DNA of 35,357 nt, taken from positions 1 to 35,357 of the forward strand of contig CAYQOU010000043.1 of NCBI GenBank assembly GCA_964419255.1, read 5' to 3'. This document shows, piece after piece, positions 33,094 through 35,357 of this stretch (the stretch's first letter is position 1; every line of letters begins with the position of its first letter). The DNA is from CAZPHU01 sp964419255 (GTDB lineage Bacteria; Fibrobacterota; Chitinivibrionia; Chitinivibrionales; CAYFVL01). The notes beneath the pieces are model-generated. The model had not been told where the DNA came from, made no database searches, and was given only the letters and a program-made list of their open reading frames with translations. Both the position numbers and the translations under genes were made by a program.

Positions 33094-35357
33094 CTATTGC
33101 ATCAGATGAATCCTGTTAATTTTCCTGCTACTTCCCATGCGCACATCCAGTATATACACTCCCGCTGCAAAGTCTGAGAGTGATACCCTGACTCGATGCG
33201 AACCAGGCAGTTTTACAGAGTTGTGGAGTGTTCCAACACACCTGCCGGAACAATTGTACATCTTGACCTCAACGCGCGCAGATTCGAGTAGATGAAATGA
33301 TGCAATGATTGTCTTTCGAGAATGGCGAATAAATGGTGCACTCTCTGAGCGTCTTTTATTTATATAACTGGATCTAAGCTCCGTGCCATATATACTGATA
33401 TTATCGAACCGGTTGTTTCCTTCGGTGTTGGCGTTTTCATCTCCATCAAAAGTGATTTTAAACTGAAGGTCGGCGGTATCATGAGTATCGACATGGCCTG
33501 TGAGGTCAAAAACTTGACGGGTAAAGGTGGTCGGTACCGAATAACTCCTCACAGGAATCCAATGCCTCCCATTGTCCAAGGAGTAAAAGAGCGACTGTCG
33601 CTGCACACCATTGTTTGTCCGGCGTACGGCGAAACTCACTACCATATCTTTAAAACCGTGTGAGGGTGCAAAGATATGTAATGCCCGTCCGTCGGAAGGG
33701 TTCCTGACACGTAAACCATCCCCAGCCTCACCACCGTCCGATGTGTTGAGTTTTGTGCCCTGACAGTAGTCCATATATCCTTGCCCCTCGCCGGCATAAA
33801 CAATATGAGCATCATAGACGGCTGAATAATCCGACTCAATGGAATCTGAAACAGCAGATGCATTGTTGAAGTGCCATAAATGCATGAGTTTCCAGTTCTC
33901 TTTTGCTTCGAAGTGCGCCCTTATCGTATCCAGGGTATCCGGGGAAATGGCAAGTACGGCTGAAGATTCGTCGTTATGGTCCCAGTGACTGAAAACATAC
34001 TCTTCATGCGGCACGCCCTCCAGCATCAGAGTCTCCTTTTCGAAAAAAATCCCGCTCCAGAAACCATCCTCTCCCTGTGTAAGACTCTTCTCAACAGGCT
34101 GGCCATTTATTAATATGGTCCCCTCCTGCGCGGTTCGGTTGTCAACCACGATCCGATGCGTATCACCCACCCCGAAATGTTGGTCCAAATGCGTGAAAAC
34201 ATGCTGTTGTCGCTGTTCGAAAAACTGATGGATTCGATTGATTCTATTCTTCCATTCATCCATTGTGATTGTTCTGCCCCATCGCGCGTAGTGTCGAATA
34301 ATCTCCTCCTCGATTTCCGAAGAAATACTGTCCAGCATCGAACACGCCCTATGAGGATGTAATATAGTATTTAGTAATTGAGCATATCGTTGGATGAATT
34401 TCTTTACAAATACATCACACGTCCACAGACCATTAATGAGCTTAACCGCGTATGCGGGATTAGGCCAGTCATCTGTCGGCTCCATGAGAAATGCAATCAT
34501 GTCAAAATCGACATGGCTGTAATTCGCCGCATTATCAAGATCCTTCAAGGCCCATCTGAAACGACCGTCACGCCCCGGGGTCTTAGTCGAATCATATTCC
34601 GTTTGCCTCCGCCAGCAGATTACATTGTTTCCCGGCCAGTCAGTATTGGCAAAGTAGGTGTTTATGATGATATAGTCGATATAAGAGTCGATATCGATAT
34701 GACGCTGTATGAAACTATAGTGGACGGAATCTCTGATATCATGTTCATCGATATAATCAAGCACTGTAAGATAGCTGTCTGCCGTCCCCTCGACGGCATC
34801 ATTTTTATAATCGATAATGTCAATCCGGTCGGCATCAATGTCAAAGTTGCGAGCAAAATAGTGCTGATCAATACTCTCACGGATGTTATGAATGCCCCAA
34901 TATTCTCCGTTAAGGAAAACGACCGCAGGCTGAAATGCCTGGCTCTCCACATTGCAAGTGCGAACCAGAAGTTGGAGGAAGCCGTCCAGAAGCATAGTTC
35001 CCGGGGTATACCAGTCCTGTCCCGAGTTTCGCAATAGAAGGCGATCGTATTGCCCGCCGGAACTTTCACCAAAAAATTCAGCGTCAAGGCCAGTCGCATC
35101 CCCTCTGACAAGAGATTTCCGGTGAAAAAGTCTCAGCGATTTTTGTGGAAGCACACGCGAGCCGGTACCAAAGATGCGTATACCAACATCTCCATGAGCG
35201 ATACTGTTTTGAGCGCTACTTCCGAAAAATTCAAAATGTGCGTCTCTCTCCCAACTATCCCCCCTTTGATGGTAATTTGCATTGGGAATACCCCAAGGGC
35301 CAAGACCATATCCTCTCCTGTCATAGATTGCACCGGGGACATAAATACCACTGTCGT
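33094..35357 (-). CDS. CotH-family secreted protein with sorting-type C-terminal domain (N-terminus outside window)
   Basis: 753 residues are visible and the frame is open at the right edge, so the gene begins outside. A GTG at 35154 is only an internal codon: upstream the frame continues with family-like sequence (DSGIYVPG, NYHQRGDSWERDAHFEFF, GIRIFGTGSR). CotH core motifs follow: VLPQKSLRLFHRKS, VFLNGEYWGIHNIRESID and RWALKDLDNA. Bacterial CotH-domain proteins are atypical kinases or surface/extracellular proteins, often near polysaccharide-degrading genes. After the core come a beta-rich repeat region, a jelly-roll-like region, and a tail with VKMYNCSGRCVGTL and FAAGVYILDVRMGSSRK resembling type IX-type sorting domains. 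It is therefore probably exported and cell-surface linked. Confidence 0.85.
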   Translation of the reverse strand, partial: DSGIYVPGAIYDRRGYGLGPWGIPNANYHQRGDSWERDAHFEFFGSSAQNSIAHGDVGIRIFGTGSRVLPQKSLRLFHRKSLVRGDATGLDAEFFGESSGGQYDRLLLRNSGQDWYTPGTMLLDGFLQLLVRTCNVESQAFQPAVVFLNGEYWGIHNIRESIDQHYFARNFDIDADRIDIIDYKNDAVEGTADSYLTVLDYIDEHDIRDSVHYSFIQRHIDIDSYIDYIIINTYFANTDWPGNNVICWRRQTEYDSTKTPGRDGRFRWALKDLDNAANYSHVDFDMIAFLMEPTDDWPNPAYAVKLINGLWTCDVFVKKFIQRYAQLLNTILHPHRACSMLDSISSEIEEEIIRHYARWGRTITMDEWKNRINRIHQFFEQRQQHVFTHLDQHFGVGDTHRIVVDNRTAQEGTILINGQPVEKSLTQGEDGFWSGIFFEKETLMLEGVPHEEYVFSHWDHNDESSAVLAISPDTLDTIRAHFEAKENWKLMHLWHFNNASAVSDSIESDYSAVYDAHIVYAGEGQGYMDYCQGTKLNTSDGGEAGDGLRVRNPSDGRALHIFAPSHGFKDMVVSFAVRRTNNGVQRQSLFYSLDNGRHWIPVRSYSVPTTFTRQVFDLTGHVDTHDTADLQFKITFDGDENANTEGNNRFDNISIYGTELRSSYINKRRSESAPFIRHSRKTIIASFHLLESARVEVKMYNCSGRCVGTLHNSVKLPGSHRVRVSLSDFAAGVYILDVRMGSSRKINRIHLMQ

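Overview
The window looks like a stretch of chromosome from a mid-GC bacterium with a Gram-negative envelope, most likely in the FCB group and possibly Fibrobacterota/Chitinispirillia-like. This placement is inference. It rests on two secreted proteins with C-terminal tails resembling type IX-type sorting domains (15028-15996 and 33094-35357), a CotH-family protein, an OmpA-domain protein and a DUF6261-like protein. No rRNA, tRNA, integrase, transposase or CRISPR array was seen.

Left part (1-5042, minus strand): a 1189-residue protein combines a split OmpA-like domain, a peptidoglycan-binding-like insert and an HELGH zinc-protease motif. It is followed by a membrane-anchored beta-propeller-like protein. 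At the extreme left edge is the start of a second, related gene (1-180), so the small genes form a tandem paralogous pair. The layout recalls an envelope-acting effector followed by duplicated immunity or partner genes, but that function is a hypothesis.

Helicase part (5694-14967): RapA-like SNF2 ATPase and a DUF6261-like protein on the minus strand, then a DEAD-box RNA helicase, RecQ and a small zinc-ribbon membrane protein on the plus strand. The 1 kb between the two blocks contains a ~19% GC segment and two copies of a dispersed ~150 bp repeat. A third copy lies at 5445-5610, and fragments lie at 26931-27020 and 29566-29597.

Middle part (15028-26828): a secreted protein and an acyl-CoA synthetase on the minus strand face a tightly packed plus-strand operon. 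The operon has a DPM1-like GT2 transferase, an overlapping 47-codon membrane ORF, two GT-C-type polytopic membrane proteins, a 44-codon ORF, two GT4 transferases, a SAM methyltransferase and an LPG-synthase-TM/AglD-like membrane protein. Most of the later genes overlap by 4 nt (GTGA, ATGA, ATGA, TTGA). A good sigma70-like promoter precedes the operon. It probably builds a lipid-linked or surface glycan.

Right part (27029-35357, minus strand): an HrpB-like helicase that seems to lack the usual C-terminal tail and ends 9 bp from a repeat fragment, an SH3-domain secreted protein, a small secreted protein, a GNAT fragment, an AT-rich GNAT-like gene, and a CotH protein whose reading frame stays open through the right edge of the window.
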